Numbered from the stretch's first letter, positions 31,983-44,414 are shown. The stretch is 64,000 nt of DNA from Brachypterus glaber (GCA_958510825.1 OY294044.1:80832895-80896894); one strand, 5' to 3'. The notes: a model not told the origin generated them from the sequence alone. Made by a program: numbers and translations.

Positions 31983-32692
31983 CTTTTATAGTTGTATGTT
32001 TCCTAAGAATGAGTTTTAGTGTGTTGTTTTTAGTATGCTCACTTGATTTTCTAAATATGATTTTCATAAAATACTTAAAAGTGTTCACAACTTATTTAAC
32101 TCGATAGAAAAAAAATTGGATTTTTTTTCGGAATCAGCTTACAAAACCATATATTCTGTGAAAAGGTGAACGATTTACGAGAATAAACTTTACCCTACGA
32201 TATTTTAAGAACGCTTTGACACAGAGACATGAAACAACCTCTTGGTCAAGTCTATATCAAAGCGTAAAATGCAAAGGACTTATCTTTAATACGACTGTAA
32301 GAATCAGTCAAAATAAGTTTCTAAGTCTATTTTTAGCGAAAAATTCAAGAAAACCTGAATATTTCTGACACTAATATAAAAAAAAGTTATGGGCAATAGT
32401 GTCTAAAATTTAACTCAGGTTCCAAAAACATACTTTTGTAAAAAATAGATACATAAAAAAGTAACTGTTTTATTTTACATAAAAAACTGCGGCAATGAAG
32501 TACTTCTAAGAAATCTAAAGGTGCATTTCGTAGAAAGCGGTGACAATTTTATTTAAAAATTATTTAAATTTATTTATTTGTGTTTTTTTGTATGCATATA
32601 CGCGCTTGTGCTGAATATTTATTTATCAAACCTTATAGATATCATACTCATAATAAGTAAGTACGTTTATGTACTTAAATGTATAAATAAAT
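31983..32692. other. Non-coding DNA
   Basis: Right flank of the nested element. No gene, tandem repeat or palindrome delimited. Confidence 0.4.
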
Positions 32693-32704
32693 AAATTTCA
32701 GGTT

Positions 32705-32986
32705 GCCGACCCCGGTGGCGCAATGGTTAGCGCGTCTGATTACGGATCCCGGGATTGTGTGTTCGAGCCCACGTAGAGCACGGATATATAGTGGTGTAAA
32801 TAGTCGGTAGATGGAACTACGATAACTAACTGTAATGTGGGTTGCAGGTGAAACTGTAAACACATTTCAGGGTGGATGCAAGTTCTGTTGAGGACCGTGC
32901 TTCGGAGGGCACGTAAAGATGGCGTCCCGTCAATTAGGTCATAGCAGCGAAAAACGACATTAAACAGTATAAAACAAAAACAAAAC
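32705..32986 (+). mobile_element. tRNA-Arg-derived SINE
   Basis: The head resembles tRNA-Arg(ACG): GTGGCGCAATGGTTAGCGCG then TCTGATTACGGATC. An A box lies at 32716-32734 and a B box (TGTTCGAGCCC) at 32760-32770, giving an internal RNA polymerase III promoter. The body contains the block CTTCGGAGGGCACGTAAAG that I recall from many arthropod tRNA SINEs, and the tail is AAAACAAAAACAAAACAAA. It is flanked by a 12-bp target duplication with one mismatch: AAATTTCAGGTT (32693-32704) and AAATTTCCGGTT (32987-32998). Non-coding; it depends on a LINE for movement. Its tail is unlike the ACTT tail of the LINE at 17010. Confidence 0.88.
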
Positions 32987-32998
32987 AAATTTCCGGTT

Positions 32999-33714
32999 AA
33001 TTTCCATTTTTTTACCATTTTTATCGTAATACGCAACCATAATTATTATTAGTGTGCCTTTTACTTTCCCGAACCCAAAGGAAAGTATTATGATAGTGCG
33101 AAAACCCAAAAACAAGAAAGCGACGGATATTTACGATTAAGACCATCTCCAGAATGATGTCTGTTTGTATGTTTCCACAATAACTGCCAACCATCAGGTC
33201 CAAATTTTGGGGGGTGCTGAGCCCCCTATATATATATACGTAATTTTAGTTTTATAGGGGGCTTAAAAAATTTTGGGGGCAAAGTCCCCCTAGTTACGCA
33301 TATACCGACCATCTAATAAAATTAAAATTTGGTATGCAGGCACCGTTTTACCGGCGGATGCCATTATTAGATCCAAAAGAATTGGTGAATGCAACAGCAT
33401 GTTAACTCAGATTCTGAAATGACCACGCCATGGCCCAAGACAAAAATGTTGAACCTGATTTTGATTCCCCTTTAGTAAGGCGCCCCCTGGAAAATAATTG
33501 ACGACCAAAAAAACCTCACCACCTCTAAACAATCAAGTGAAGTCCCAAGCATTTAGGCGGCCTCTGCCAAAATTTTGACGACTAAAAAATAAGCTCCTAA
33601 ACAATCAAGTCCCAAGCATTTACAAATATATAGGGCCCGATGCCAATAAATTAACGGCAAAAAAAGGTCATTTGGTTTGGTGCCAATTTGGCACCTGTTT
33701 TTTCGACCCTGTAA
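32999..33714. other. Non-coding DNA with a G/C-run hairpin
   Basis: GGGGGGTGCTGAGCCCCCTA and TAGGGGGCTT/GGGGGCAAAGTCCCCCTA form stems at about 33210-33290. A local direct repeat (CTAAACAATCAAGT..CCCAAGCATTTA) occurs at about 33525 and 33600. No gene. Confidence 0.5.
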
Positions 33715-33890
33715 GTAGGTTGTTAAACATTTTATATCATATATTTTAAACGAATTGAATTAAATATTTCAAAATTTGTAGATGTTATGATACAAGTGAA
33801 GCAAATGCTCAGGTTTAATTATTTTAGTTAACGTTTAAAATATATTGAGAAAAAAATTCAACAGCTTATTGTCATCTCACAAATTGTGAG
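33715..33890. repeat. Diverged copy of the 51645-51889 MITE
   Basis: Shares GTAGGTT..AAACATTTTA, GAATTGAATTAAA.ATT, ATGATACAAG, TTCAACA.CTTA and TGTCATCTCACAA with 51685-51865. The outer arm is degraded. Confidence 0.55.
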
Positions 33891-33898
33891 TCATAATG

Positions 33899-34158
33899 CA
33901 CAGAAAAAATGATTCTTTGAGCCAAGGACACGTTTGTTTTGATATGTCCAAAGCCATATTCTCTTGTTTCAAGGCTGGCATTTCTTTGAACCAACATCAA
34001 TGTCCTTAAATAAAAATAGTTTTGAAATGAAGATCCGCGCGCTTCGTTTAAGGACATTAACTTTGGTTCAAAGAAATGCTAGCCTTGAAACAAGAGAATA
34101 TGGCTTTGCACATATCGAATCACACGTGTCCTTGGTTCAAGGAATCCTTTTTTTGTGT
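33899..34158. mobile_element. 260-bp palindromic MITE
   Basis: Arms of about 110 bp: CACAGAAAAAATGATTC, CCAAAGCCATATTCTC, TTGTTTCAAGGCTGGC, ATTTCTTTGAACCAA and TGTCCTTAAA pair with inverted copies ending TTTTTTTGTGTG. The CACAG-A run end recalls the TACACGGAAA termini elsewhere in the window. Non-coding; the frames called on both strands mirror each other. Confidence 0.8.
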
Positions 34159-34202
34159 GGGCAATGTGAATAAAAATTTAGCATAAGCATTTTTTATGTA
34201 TA

Positions 34203-34324
34203 AGGGAACGTTCAAGTATTACGTAACGTTCCTAGGAGGTGTGGGGGTCATTTAGGAGTGTTACGCCCATGTTAATGATATAGGAAAATAGCGTTACAGT
34301 GGGGGTCCAAAATGATCAAAATTT
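34203..34324 (+). mobile_element. TTACGTAACGC-type MITE, right end missing
   Basis: AGGGAACGTTCAAGTATTAC, GTAACGTTCCTAGGAGG, GTTACGCCCATGTTAATGAT and GGGGGTCCAAAATGATCAAA match the first 120 bp of 36028-36173. The terminal CGTAATACTTGAACGTTCCC is lost. Confidence 0.75.
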
Positions 34325-34782
34325 AATTAATAAGCTAGTTTAGATACGTAACTAGCTTTTACTAAACAATTAAAAAAAGCTTTTGCTAAATTTTTATTTG
34401 CATTGCCCAGTATGTGTTAACATATTATTGCATAACACAATTCCAATAAACCCAGCAAACAAAGGATTCAGCATGTCAAAACGTTTCGGAATCATCTACA
34501 GTAATATCAAAGATAGATTTGTATTGTAAGCTTTTATAATGTCAAGTTTTGAGTTGTCACCGGCGATGTGTTTACAGGGCAACTAATTTGTTGTTACGTG
34601 GTCAACTCCGTGACGTATCCCACGGTGTAGCTTCCTAGGGCACCGTTAGCTTGCATATCGTACAAAATATATATTAATAACTATAGTCAAAACACTGTTA
34701 AATTTTATTTTTATCAAAATTATTTGCGCCTCCTAAAAAAAGCACTCTTGTGCACTAAAAACTAGGTTCGCCTACTCGGTGC
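34325..34782. other. Non-coding DNA
   Basis: No gene. GCACTCTTGTGCACTAAAAAC near 34741 resembles part of the 229-bp MITE core. Confidence 0.4.
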
Positions 34783-35612
34783 GTAATATACTATTTCCTA
34801 CGATCCCCTATGACAATGACATTTACCACACTCTTTTGTTCTTTAGAAACCGCCTTATATCACACTAGTTTGATATTTTCATATCACCCTAGTTTGATAT
34901 TTATGTATGTAGGTTTGTCTAATTTTGTTTAGATATTTACGTTGTAGATGCCATTTTTCACCTTTCATTACAGACTTTTTTGACCTCTTTTTAATGTTTT
35001 TCAATCCAAATATTTCTGTTTTTCATGTCAAAAATAAAAACTATAGTTATAACCTTACTATTTTGACCCAGGTCAATATAGCATAATATGTTTTATTGAA
35101 TTCTAGATTTTATAAAAATTACTTAATTTGTGATTTAGTTACCTTAAATTTAATAAAAAACATAAATATTTCCCCATGAAATGTAAAACATTGTAGAATC
35201 CACAGAAATCAAATTTAATTAGTAAACTGTCAAATTTTCCTTGATTTAAAAGATGTTTGCGGTTAGGCAACCCATTAAACAGTATTGAGCTTCCATAATA
35301 ATATGTTGTATTAAATATAAAACCAAGAAAACTAAATGTAAATAAAAAACACATTTCCTGTTGACATACATATATAAATTCGTATGCTTTTTGTGTTTTG
35401 CTTTTCTCAAAAATTCTCGAAAATATTAAATTAAGAATTCTTAAAGTTTAAACTTTAATTTTTTTGGGATCGTAGGAAAAATAGTGTACATAGCTCGTTG
35501 GAAAGTGTATTTCTTACACTCGTGGGCTTTCCTCACTCGCCTGACGGCTCGTTCGTAAACCTTCCCACTCGCGTAAAATATTTCACTTTCCACACTAGTT
35601 GTATAATTGACT
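34783..35612 (-). repeat. Dispersed repeat R2, copy 2 (inverted)
   Basis: Reverse-complement match to 49928-50823 over most of its length. In + orientation it begins GTAATATACTATTTCCTACG and ends with the CG-rich head (CTCACTCGCCTGACGGCTCG, CTTCCCACTCGCGTAAAATA, CACTTTCCACACTAGTTGTA). Non-coding. Confidence 0.75.
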
Positions 35613-36027
35613 ATATAATTTCCGGGGCTATGTAATAGCGTCGACATGATGGTTTGGTTGGTAAAATATCGTTTCAAGTGCAGATTTAATTAAAAATATT
35701 CTTAATAAAATTCTAATTTTCGCGAGAACCGGGTAAATGAATACTAAAAGTCCGGCAATTGCTTATGTAGATTCATGACTAGGTATCATAACGAAGGTAT
35801 GTGAGTAAAATGTTAAACCGTTAGGTCACTGAAACACATAATATTTCACCTAAATAAGCTATGCCAGGTATTTTTGTGTAAAAATTTAAACTTTTACTTG
35901 AAAAATAAAATTTATTACATACAAGAATATTATACGTGATATTTCAGTTTCTTGTTTGAATAAGCAGCTTTAATTTATTATAGAAGACGTATCGTCGACG
36001 AAAGTTCAAAAGACCCTGCAAATTATT
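35613..36027. other. Non-coding DNA
   Basis: Nothing recognised. Confidence 0.4.
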
Positions 36028-36173
36028 AGGGAACGTTCAAGTATTAAGTAACGCTCCTAGGGGGGGTGGGGGTCATTTTGGAGTGACGCCCATGTTAATA
36101 GTATAGGAAAATAGCGTTACAGGGGGGTCCAAAATTATCAAAATTTGCGATACGTAATACTTGAACGTTCCCT
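36028..36173 (+). mobile_element. Complete TTACGTAACGC-type MITE (146 bp)
   Basis: Inverted ends AGGGAACGTTCAAGTATTA and TAATACTTGAACGTTCCCT, flanked by TATT on both sides (36024-36027, 36174-36177). This is the reference copy for the partial copies at 9002, 15344 and 34203. Non-coding; superfamily not assigned. Confidence 0.8.
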
Positions 36174-36523
36174 TATTACAAAAGATGTATTTTCGCGGAT
36201 TTGGCTGAAATGTTGATATGTTCAACATAATATTTGTATATAATATTTAGTCCCCTGACCAAAACTGGCTCGGTCACACCCTTGTGAGATCAAGCGTTTT
36301 GGTACATTAACCGTTTAAAAACAGGCCTGTTTTTCTCGCATTTCATGAATTAATGAACAGTATCTCGGAAACGACTAACATTATACTATTATGAACAAGT
36401 TATGCGCATATGACTCATAAAGTTATGAATTTCTTAAAGGTATGATATCCCTAATTGTATACAGGTTGTGTATTACTTTGGCATACCCAAAATGGTATAA
36501 ACTTATATATCATGGGTAAACAT
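36174..36523. other. Non-coding DNA
   Basis: Nothing recognised. Confidence 0.4.
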
Positions 36524-37135
36524 TAGGATGGACCTTATTTTTTTGTATTATTTTAAAATTTTCATTCTGGTGTATCTGGAACATCCTGAAAATATGAGGG
36601 TAATCAAAATTCCCTAAGGGTACCAGTTGGTCCCCTAAAATCGTGAAGTTACGCAAAAATCGTTGAAAATGGACTGTACTTTTTGTATTCGTGGAAAATT
36701 TAAAATCCTTAAAATCTTAATTTGTTCCTTTTATTATGTGCCAAATTTCAAAATGATCAGGTGCCGAAAATCCGCCAAAGTTTCCCCTAAAACAATAAAT
36801 TTGACAAATTTCCACCACAAAAGCGTTTCTCAGCTAAAAAAAGCATATAAAAAATATGTTAATCTGGACTTAATTTAATGTATATTAATAATAAAAAATA
36901 ATTTAACTTTCGGCATCTGAGAATCTTTTGATCATTTTTAAATTTGGTACATAATTCTGTATACTCAAAAGGAACAAAATAAGATTTCAAGGCTTTTAAA
37001 TTTTTAACTGATACAAAAAGTACAGTTCATTTTCAACGATTTTTGCGTAATTTCTCGATTTTAGGGGCCCAAGGATGTTCTAGATACACCAGAATAAAAA
37101 ATTTAAAACAATAAAAAAAAATAAGGTCCACCCTA
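36524..37135. mobile_element. Long-armed inverted-repeat element (612 bp)
   Basis: The ends TAGGATGGACCTTATTTTTT and ATAAGGTCCACCCTA pair. The arms continue for about 200 bp each, sharing TCTGGTGTATCT, GATTTTAGGGG (as CCCCTAAAATC), TTGCGTAA, AAAATGAACTGTACTTTTTG and AATCTTA.TTTGTTCCTTTT. Non-coding. Confidence 0.75.
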
Positions 37136-39168
37136 GTAAACATATTGGATCACGTTTTTGTCACTTTTTTTGGCATTTCAGACCTTCTTGGGTCGAAATC
37201 TACAAAAAAATCCTAGCCTAGTTAATGTAGTAGTTTTTTTTTAATTTTTTTTTCACGTACAGGAGAGAATCTAGTTTAATATTTGTAAAAATCAAAGGTA
37301 AAAAAATATCCTAATAACTTTTGAAAGCTTTGACGTAGTGACTTCAAATTTAGTATGAAAATTACTTTACATAATGCCTAGACTTATACTAAATATCATA
37401 ATGCCTAGACTTATACTAAATATAAAGTCTCTAGGTAAATTCGTTCAAACGTTACTTGACCCATTTTAACGAACATTCGTCTTGACTACGCAAGATACTG
37501 GTAATATAATAACTGCCTAGGTTTTTCTTGTAATAAAATGACTTCAGGTTTTAATAGATACTCACCCAAAAATAAAAACGAGTCGTTCGTCGTAGCTACC
37601 TGCAAAAAAAAAACAAAATGAATTATTAAAAAATTTAAATTAAAGTCAAATCAAATTAATTTTGATATAAAGTAATCGATACTAGACAAAAATTTAGAAC
37701 TTTGAACATATAAATAAGCTAAAATAAAGGCTGGGGAAATAGCAAATTACTGAAGCAAAATAAAGCTAATCGATACTGATTAAAATTTAATAAACTTGAT
37801 AACTCAAGAATGTGTCTATTAGCTTTAGTTATTTGCAAATTGCTTTCTTATCAGAACATAATATATTCCCTTTAAGCTATATTAGTTCAGATTAATTGAA
37901 TGTGACAAAATGTTGTAACCCATTTTGTTGTCAAATTGATTTGTCTCAGTTGGCTTTGATCAATAATTGATAAGCGGCTCAATTTATTACAAATAAAAAT
38001 CATAGTTAATAAACTGTTATGATAAAACAAGCCGCAAAGATATTTAATGCATCGCATTCCATAGTATACTCTTCACCGTGGATGTATCTTGCGTTTTCTC
38101 TTTATATTCTAGATAGTTTGTTTGATCAGGTGCGCGAACTTTATATAAAAGTGGCGCAACCCACACTGATAGAATAATAGCGTTATTAATACAACAACAT
38201 ATACTCGGCGCATTATCTATCTGAGTAACAAATTGGATCAAGGAAGCTATGATTAGTGGTTTAAAAATGACTTTTAGTAATATTTTTGTAGCCCATTGTG
38301 CTTTTGATAATTTTTAACATAGGTTAAATTGACTGTCATTTTACGTCTTACAAATAATAACAAAATCTGTTTAAAAAGTAAAACTTTGTTCAAAATTATA
38401 ATAAAAGTAAGTTTTTATTCATAAAGTGCTATTCTAAACTTAAATTTAACATTACCTGAATAATTACGGACCAGTATTATTTTAACCAAAAAATTCTCTG
38501 TTATAGTGTTTACTTCAAAAATTTATAGAGCACTGCATTATATTACTTCATTTAAACAAAATGTTTATAGATTGATGCTTTAGTTTTCTTTTTATGCACT
38601 TTTCTTGTTATTTCTTCTTGCTAAAGTAAATTATTGTACTATAGTATAGTACTATGACATAAGATAACATTTGTTGTTGTATTTATTACAATATGATGTT
38701 GTTTACCTCTTAATTCTACAACTGGTTGTTGTATCGTATAAAATTTTACAAAATATGGTTGGCGCCTATATTAGAACAACATTTCTATCAGTGTATAACT
38801 TTTTTTGTTAATAAATGTTTTTTTTTCTTTAAATATCAAGGTTTCACAGGTTTTGCTATTAAGATTCCTTGATTTTTCCCTGATATTTCCGCTAATTTTT
38901 CCTTGATTTCCCTGATAAATATTTAGAATTATTCCTAATTTTAGTACACACAAAAGTGTTTTCAAAACCAATATGCTGTTTAGTTTTTGAGTTAGGCTTT
39001 TTTATTTAATTTTTTTAAATGGTTAAATGGATTGGTTGAAATTTATGAATAAATACTTATTTTAGTAAAAATGTTACGTAACACTTAAAAATTATAAACT
39101 TATAAAATGTTTATTGGATCACGTTTTTAACAATGAGCTAGGCCTAAAGAGAGTGTCAGTTGAAATGT
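37136..39168. other. Non-coding DNA with a 27-bp tandem duplication
   Basis: A 27-bp unit containing TAATGCCTAGACTTATACTA is duplicated exactly at 37370-37423. No gene or other element delimited across the remaining 2 kb. Confidence 0.5.
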
Positions 39169-39230
39169 ATCATCAAATTGTCTGGTATCCTTAACCAGAT
39201 ATCATCAAATTGTCTGGTATCCTTAACCAG
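39169..39230. repeat. 32-bp tandem duplication
   Basis: Two identical units containing AAATTGTCTGGTATCCTTAA, immediately left of a palindromic element. Confidence 0.85.
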
Positions 39231-39233
39231 AAC

Positions 39234-39451
39234 GTTTTTCTCAAGTTTGTTTTAAGGGATTTAAACAAATTGGCAATTAAAGACCTCCCTTATCCCTAAT
39301 TTATTTCAAAATCAAACGCACAGTGGCAAAATTTTATCATAAAGCCGGTGATAAAATGTTGCCACTGTGCGTTTGATTTTGAAAAAAATAAGGGAAAGGG
39401 ACGTTTTATTGCCAAAATTGTTTAAATCGCTTAAAAAAACTAGAGAAAAAC
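39234..39451. mobile_element. 218-bp palindromic MITE
   Basis: The ends GTTTTTCTC and GAGAAAAAC pair. The strongest stem is CAAAATCAAACGCACAGTGG with CCACTGTGCGTTTGATTTTG around a short loop (AAAGCCGG). Non-coding. Confidence 0.8.
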
Positions 39452-40999
39452 ATCTGTATGATATATTTCATAAAATGTGCAACGTTAAACCCCCCAGACT
39501 CTCCACCCCTGGAATTAAAAAAATATATCTACATTTTTTATAAAGCATATGTATGTACTAGTTTACATATAAATTGTATAATTGTATATAAATTGGGCTG
39601 TATCTGTATTAATTATATAAAATATTTAATGAAATATATCGGAAAACACGAAAAAAGTGCAAAGTTTGGTTTTGCGGGCCTGTAAAAAATTAACTAGGGC
39701 AGATATTTAAAATCTGCAATGAATCTGCATGAATCATTTTTATTTAGCAACATTTTCATAAAAAAAATTTTTTGGGCTCGAATGCATACAAAAAACCACT
39801 GGGCGCTATATCTCAAGATCTTGAGGGTATACGATTTTTTTAAATATCAGATTTGGTTTCAGCGTCAAAAAATGCATAGGAATAACATACTCTTCTCTAG
39901 AACTCCGGACTTCTTTTATTTTGTGGGGCTGTGTTATTTGTCTACGACATTTTTTGTCATTTAAAAAAAAAATAAAACTACTGTATTATACTCTTACAAG
40001 CTGTGAAGAGTATAATAAATGAGTTTCTATTGACAAACAAATAGTTTAATAAATTGAATAATTACTCTGGATTGCAGTATACATTCTTTGTTTCTTAATT
40101 AAAGCAAAAAATGTACTACTTAAATAATATCTTTATATCTTTGCATCCGAGTATACATACCATTGTCTGGGTGGGGCATAAAAATCCCTCGAGAAATCGA
40201 CTAAAAAACTTTAACTGAAACTGTCAAACGACATGGCTTCTAAACCTTTAAATAGACGCATGGAAGAAAAATGCAAATACTGGGTTTTCGAGACCTTAAA
40301 ACATACAAATAAGCAAAGCCGAAGGGAACACTTTCCCTAACCACCTCTAAAAAGTTGGACATTGAAAAAGTTTGTATTTTATCTGCAGAAGTTGCAAATA
40401 TAAGAATGTTGGCGTACTAAGGTATTACATAATTACATTAAATGAAGTAGGTAAAATTTAGTTGATTTTGTTTTTTTTAATCGTCACTTTTTTGCCTTTA
40501 ATACGGGTTACGGCTTTGTAAATACATCAAAATCTTGAAAACTTTTTTTTGCCATAACTCTTTTCTGTTTTAGAATATTAATTTGTTACCTTATTAAAGG
40601 ATTTTGTATATTTAAAACCCTTCGCAACTTTAATTATTGAATACAAGTTACAGTAAAACATAACGTTGTTCTTTTCTAAAGGTTATCCAAAAGTAAAAAC
40701 CTTTAAAAATTAAATTGGTTAAAATTAAAATTAATTCTACACCAAAACTGACACTGATAAACAAACCTGTCTAACTTAAAAGCAAGGCGCTTTTTTTCAC
40801 TGTTGCCAAGCCGCTCATGGCAATGCCGAGAAGCATTAAAATTCCCTAAAACGTAAAATATTTCAAAAAGACAATTTGCAAAAAGTAAGGTTAATTGCGA
40901 ATTATGTAATTTGACAGTAGAATTTCAAATGTGGTACGGTTTTTTGCATCTATTTAAAAATTCTCGATTCCAATTGGTTGGATATTTTATCTTTATATA
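39452..40999. other. Non-coding DNA
   Basis: Short frames at 39458-39964 lack recognisable domains. 40720-40790 has weak similarity to 13985-14030, perhaps the left part of a dispersed repeat. ATATA at 40995-40999 is the putative target duplication of the next element. Confidence 0.4.
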
Positions 41000-42156
41000 C
41001 AGGGTTCCCACCAAAAATTGACATTTAAATTCCAGGTATTTTCCAGGTTTTCCAGGTAAAAATTATTAAAATTCCAGGTATAGTAAAATAGATTTAGTAT
41101 ATAATATTATTATTAAAGAAAAAGAAACTGAAAAAAAAAAATTCTTAACAAAAATTGTTTTTTGAGAATTTGTTTTTCAAAATTTATTTTTTTTGTGATT
41201 TTTTTTAATTTTTTTTTCTTTTTTCAATAACTAACATTTTTTAATGACAAAAATTTGGATAATTAACAAAAAAAAAATCATCTTCAGAAACGGCCACAGG
41301 ATGTTTCGTTCCGTGGCAAGCCTATTTAGCTTTCTATCAGTATCAATAGTTTTTGTCAAGTCACAAACATGGGTGTAGCCAGACATTTTTGCAATATTGG
41401 TAAGCAAGTTTAGCTCTGCAATCAATTTTAATAAGAATTTTCTAGGTCACGCACTTTTACGTCAAAATTTGAAAAACAATTAAAAAAAAACTTCAAATTG
41501 AGGAAATCAGGAAATCTTAAGTTTTCGTAATTTCCCAGACAAACAGAACTTGCAGACATGTAAATATATTTATAAAATCTATTAATTAAAATAATTTTAT
41601 TACTTTATTGATATTACAATTATTGTAATATCACATTATCATTTTTACAGTAGGTATGCATTTTTCAGAACCAGCAATTTCTAAGAATTTTAAAAGCAAC
41701 TTATTTTATAAAACTTTAAAGGGGTAGGTGAAACGTCCTGCGGCGCTGAACACGATTATCAGTCCAAACGAAAATCTTTAGAAGTATTTATGCTTCACAT
41801 TTTCCAGTTTAATGGATAATATAATTTTGTAAAATGTACTAATAAAAATCCAAACATTAGCGCCGCAGGCGAAAATTTTTAAAAATCTAACAAGCAAAAT
41901 AGTTAAAAAATCATTTTAAAAAAGTTTAATTTGAAGGCTAATATTTTATATCCTTTAATTTTTGTGCCAAGTGTATTTAATTTTTCTTGAACAAATTATA
42001 TTTTTGTATGTTAAATTCCAGGTGCTATTACAAAATTCCAGGTCAAAAACCGCTTTTTTTAAGAAAAAATGTTAAATTCAAGGTATTCCAGGTGGGGATC
42101 TAAATTCCATGCGTTTTCCAGGTTTTCAAGGTTTTCCAGGATTGGTGGGAACCCTG
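41000..42156. mobile_element. Non-autonomous hAT-like element (1.16 kb)
   Basis: The terminal inverted repeats CAGGGTTCCCACCAA and TTGGTGGGAACCCTG are perfect and flanked by ATATA. Next to the termini TTCCAGGT occurs four times on the left (41029-41080) and four times exactly on the right (42009-42140), plus a TTCCAGGA variant. The interior contains an inverted pair CCTGCGGCGCT/AGCGCCGCAGG near 41738 and 41865. CAGGG ends and subterminal motif arrays are typical of hAT elements, but hAT normally duplicates 8 bp and only 5 are visible. No transposase frame. Confidence 0.75.
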
Positions 42157-43725
42157 ATATAGCAATAAAACGAAATAATTGACGCAGGATAAAAAAGAAA
42201 ACTAATTTAAAGTCGCGCCTTTCTCGTGGCATGAGACTTTTTTGAAGTAGGTACGTAAACATAGGCCGAGTCACTACTTGGTGTGAATATGTTTAGGTTA
42301 AAATTGCCACACACTTAAAAGTTTCATGTAAAATTTAAACTAGCTTTACACTCAAACTGGTACGTTTTTATCACTGACAAGAGTGTAAATATCATGGAGC
42401 TTAAAATAAGTGGTAAACTTACCATACAATCAAATCTTTTTAGCAAGTTTATGTCAAAATTTTCTATTCAGTTGAGAACTAAATCTGTTCCAATAACATT
42501 TTAATGCACCTTTACACTGTTAGATTAATTAGTGAACGGTAATAACTATTTGAAAAACTACTTATTAATTTTTGGTTATATTTGACAACTTTTGAGAGCA
42601 GGGTTTGCTGCAGCGAGAAACAACGCTTCTGCACCTAACATATCAAAGCTACTTGCTTTGTGAAACTGATTTTAAACCTGTTTCGAGGAATACGTTTTTC
42701 TATGTGCGAAAGTGGAGGAAAAACTAGGGGCAGCTTTCGCTTAAAGTGCAAAGTTTACACCCAGGAACTCATTTTATCACTATTTTATGGGAAGCTATGA
42801 GTATGAATTACGAGTGTATACATCATATACATGAGTGTATAAAATAACACTCCGTTTTCTTACCACTTGTAAAATGTTTTTTACCACCATGTAATTTTTT
42901 ACTGTGCAACATTTCTTCGTGTCGTGGAGACTAAAAATGGAATCTATGAAGCCATGAGGGCAATGTGTCATCCTCCGAAGGTCGATTGTTATAATCCGTA
43001 TAAGGTCAACCGGCAACTTGTTGTTCATCTGTTTATTTTATTCCATGGACAAAGTGATGCTGCCCGCACGTAAGACTATTCTCTGAACTTATTGCTGATT
43101 TTTTTCAGACGAACCGAAAAAGGAAGTTTTTGTAGAAAATACCAACTGAGCTATAAGTTGAAATAAAGCAGGGTTTTAAAATAGACTAAAAAATATGAGC
43201 CCTATCGAATAAGCGAGTCTTTCTCATAAAAAATTAAATTAATAATTTATTAATAATGAATATTATTTGTGATTCAATTTTCTATGGACATGCTGTAAAT
43301 AATGTTTTATATTTTGAGGCCGCCTCCCCCATCCCGTCATGGAAAATTATAATATATTTTTTCAGGTATTTTTTAAACTATGTATGCCTTTTAGGTGGGT
43401 CTTAAATTTTTCTTCCACTGTGAATAATAGAAAAGTTCCCCCCTTTTACCCAACTCCCCAACAAGATGATTAAAAAAAAACATATTATTTTGCTTGTTAT
43501 TGTTAAAAATGCGTGATGCATCATCTCCCATGTATGTCACCTCAAGGTTTGGTTTTGTGGGTGCCCACGACCTTAGGTAATATAACGTAAAATATTATTA
43601 TTATTATTATTATTATTAATAATACCATTACATTACCATACAATACTATGTATAAATACATTTAATATACCAAACCAAATTTGATGGCACATCAATTATT
43701 TCTGCGAATGAGAAACGATAAATAC
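42157..43725. other. Non-coding DNA
   Basis: 42170-42235 matches 14318-14390. A (TTA)n run lies at about 43590-43620. No gene. Confidence 0.45.
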
Positions 43726-43957
43726 TTTTTTATTCGATTGTATCTAAAAGCGCCACTTTTTGTCAAAAAACCTGTACGAAATGTTTAATTTTTCGGCCTA
43801 GGCCGCAAAAGTAAAATAGTCGACGTTTCGACTTGGTTGATTAATATTAAAATGGCTGGTTGACATTCATCAAATTTGTTTTCAAAAATACAAATGTATA
43901 TATTAGTCGAATCGAATAAAAAATAGTGAGTGATACACGGACGAAAACTGTTTTTAG
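43726..43957. mobile_element. MITE-like repeat with TTTTTTATTCGATTGTA ends, copy 2
   Basis: Counterpart of 14035-14266, with the same CGGCCTAGGCCG palindrome and the same right extension ACACGGACGAAAACTG. The right end also pairs with TTTTCGTCCTTGTATCA at 44010-44050 around GAGATAGCCATCCTATCTC. Confidence 0.65.
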
Positions 43958-44414
43958 GGCGATTACGGAGATAGCCATCCTATCTCAGAGAGCGAAGTTG
44001 GCAACCATTATTTTTCGTCCTTGTATCATAAACTACTATTTCTACAATCGTGTCTCTTAACTTCGTAGTGTTATTCTTATAATAAATAATAGCTATTATT
44101 TAATAAAGCTTAAAAGCATATATTATTTTTAATTCCGCTCGTAGAAAAAAAATTGTTTTTAACACATGCGTAAAGCGACTTTTCTGCAATCTAGCGCGGA
44201 AAAGAGCCTCTTTCCACATTTGTTAGGAAAATAGGTGTTTTAATTTCAACCAACTCTGACAGAAAAGCAATTCTTACCAATATTCGATCTTTTCGGCATG
44301 TCATAGATTGCAGTATTTGGCCGGTCGATATCTCACGTATTTTAAGTTACTCCAAGTAACGCGGTATAGTTATGAGAAATATAAAAAGATCCAGATTTTT
44401 ATGTATCTGTTTTA
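43958..44414. other. Non-coding DNA
   Basis: The first 95 bp complete the hairpin with 43905-43957; the remainder is unremarkable. Confidence 0.45.

Noticed and set aside
32705..32790. Functional tRNA gene
   Set aside because: A and B boxes are present but the acceptor stem does not close, and the sequence continues into a SINE body with target duplications.
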